Assembly (NCBI GenBank): GCA_002102825.1
Contig: DABJ01000029.1
Coordinates: forward strand, 48,504 to 69,430
Length of the DNA: 20,927 bases
Reading direction: 5' to 3'
From: Candidatus Gastranaerophilales bacterium HUM_12
GTDB taxonomy: Bacteria > Cyanobacteriota > Vampirovibrionia > Gastranaerophilales > Gastranaerophilaceae
In this document: piece after piece, positions 20,877-20,927 of the stretch
How the letters are laid out: each line of letters starts with the position of its first letter
How positions within the stretch are numbered: the stretch's first letter is position 1
The notes under the pieces: generated by a model
The model's input: the letters and a program-made list of their open reading frames with translations, nothing else
Told to the model about the DNA's origin: nothing
The model's database searches: none
Program-made: the position numbers and the translations under genes

Positions 20877-20927
20877 AGGGCTTTGAAACTATTTTCTATA
20901 TATTAAAATAATAAAATCGGAGAGCAA

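Noticed and set aside
20824..20927. Possible gene start at the right edge
   Set aside because: CGGAGAG suggests a ribosome site, but no start codon or coding sequence lies inside the window.

Overview
The window is AT-rich, gene-dense bacterial chromosome. No tRNA, rRNA, CRISPR array, insertion sequence or phage gene was recognised. Three things suggest a non-photosynthetic relative of cyanobacteria, most likely a gut Gastranaerophilales/Melainabacteria genome: ClpC-like N domains of cyanobacterial flavour, a DUF1292 protein, and two C-terminal tails that look like the pilin-like proteins abundant in that group. This placement is inference from recall; a 16S or marker-protein search would settle it.

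Layout. 1-1503: pgk (minus) and the folate gene fthC (plus) diverge from a promoter region that contains an imperfectly repeated operator-like motif. 2023-3400: a Gln/Met-rich coiled-coil protein of unknown function and clpP, both minus, with hairpin terminators. 3417-3668: a 5'-truncated pilin-like remnant. 3653-10717: a tight eight-gene minus-strand operon in the order ClpX-zinc-finger-only protein, helical-repeat protein, ruvX, DUF1292 protein, triple Clp-N-domain protein, tilS, hpt, soluble histidine kinase. 10718-10833: a divergent promoter in which both directions appear to share one -35 hexamer. 10834-12516 (plus): a TPR lipoprotein, lgt (the enzyme that lipidates such proteins) and a 65-residue protein, ending in hairpins. 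12617-13360: a small two-helix protein preceded by a consensus promoter and a leader of about 165 nt that can fold. 13346-18491 (minus): a WecA/TagO-like glycosyltransferase that seems to use an AUU or AUA start, glyA with its own promoter, nagZ, an unknown protein and an exported alpha/beta hydrolase. 18523-18720: a second truncated pilin-like tail. 18761-20823 (plus): a ComF-like phosphoribosyltransferase, an unknown protein, a left-handed beta-helix acyltransferase and a small membrane protein.

Themes. Envelope work is well represented: lipoprotein lipidation, undecaprenyl-linked glycan initiation, muropeptide recycling, a surface-sugar-type acetyltransferase and an exported hydrolase. Housekeeping covers glycolysis, one-carbon metabolism (fthC, glyA), purine salvage and tRNA-Ile lysidine. 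The most unusual signal is proteolytic. Besides ClpP, the window encodes two proteins made only of the substrate/adaptor-recognition domains of Clp unfoldases, three ClpC-type N domains in one chain and a ClpX-type C4 zinc domain in another. Neither has an ATPase module, and both sit in one operon. They are candidates for free-standing adaptors or competitors of ClpCP and ClpXP.
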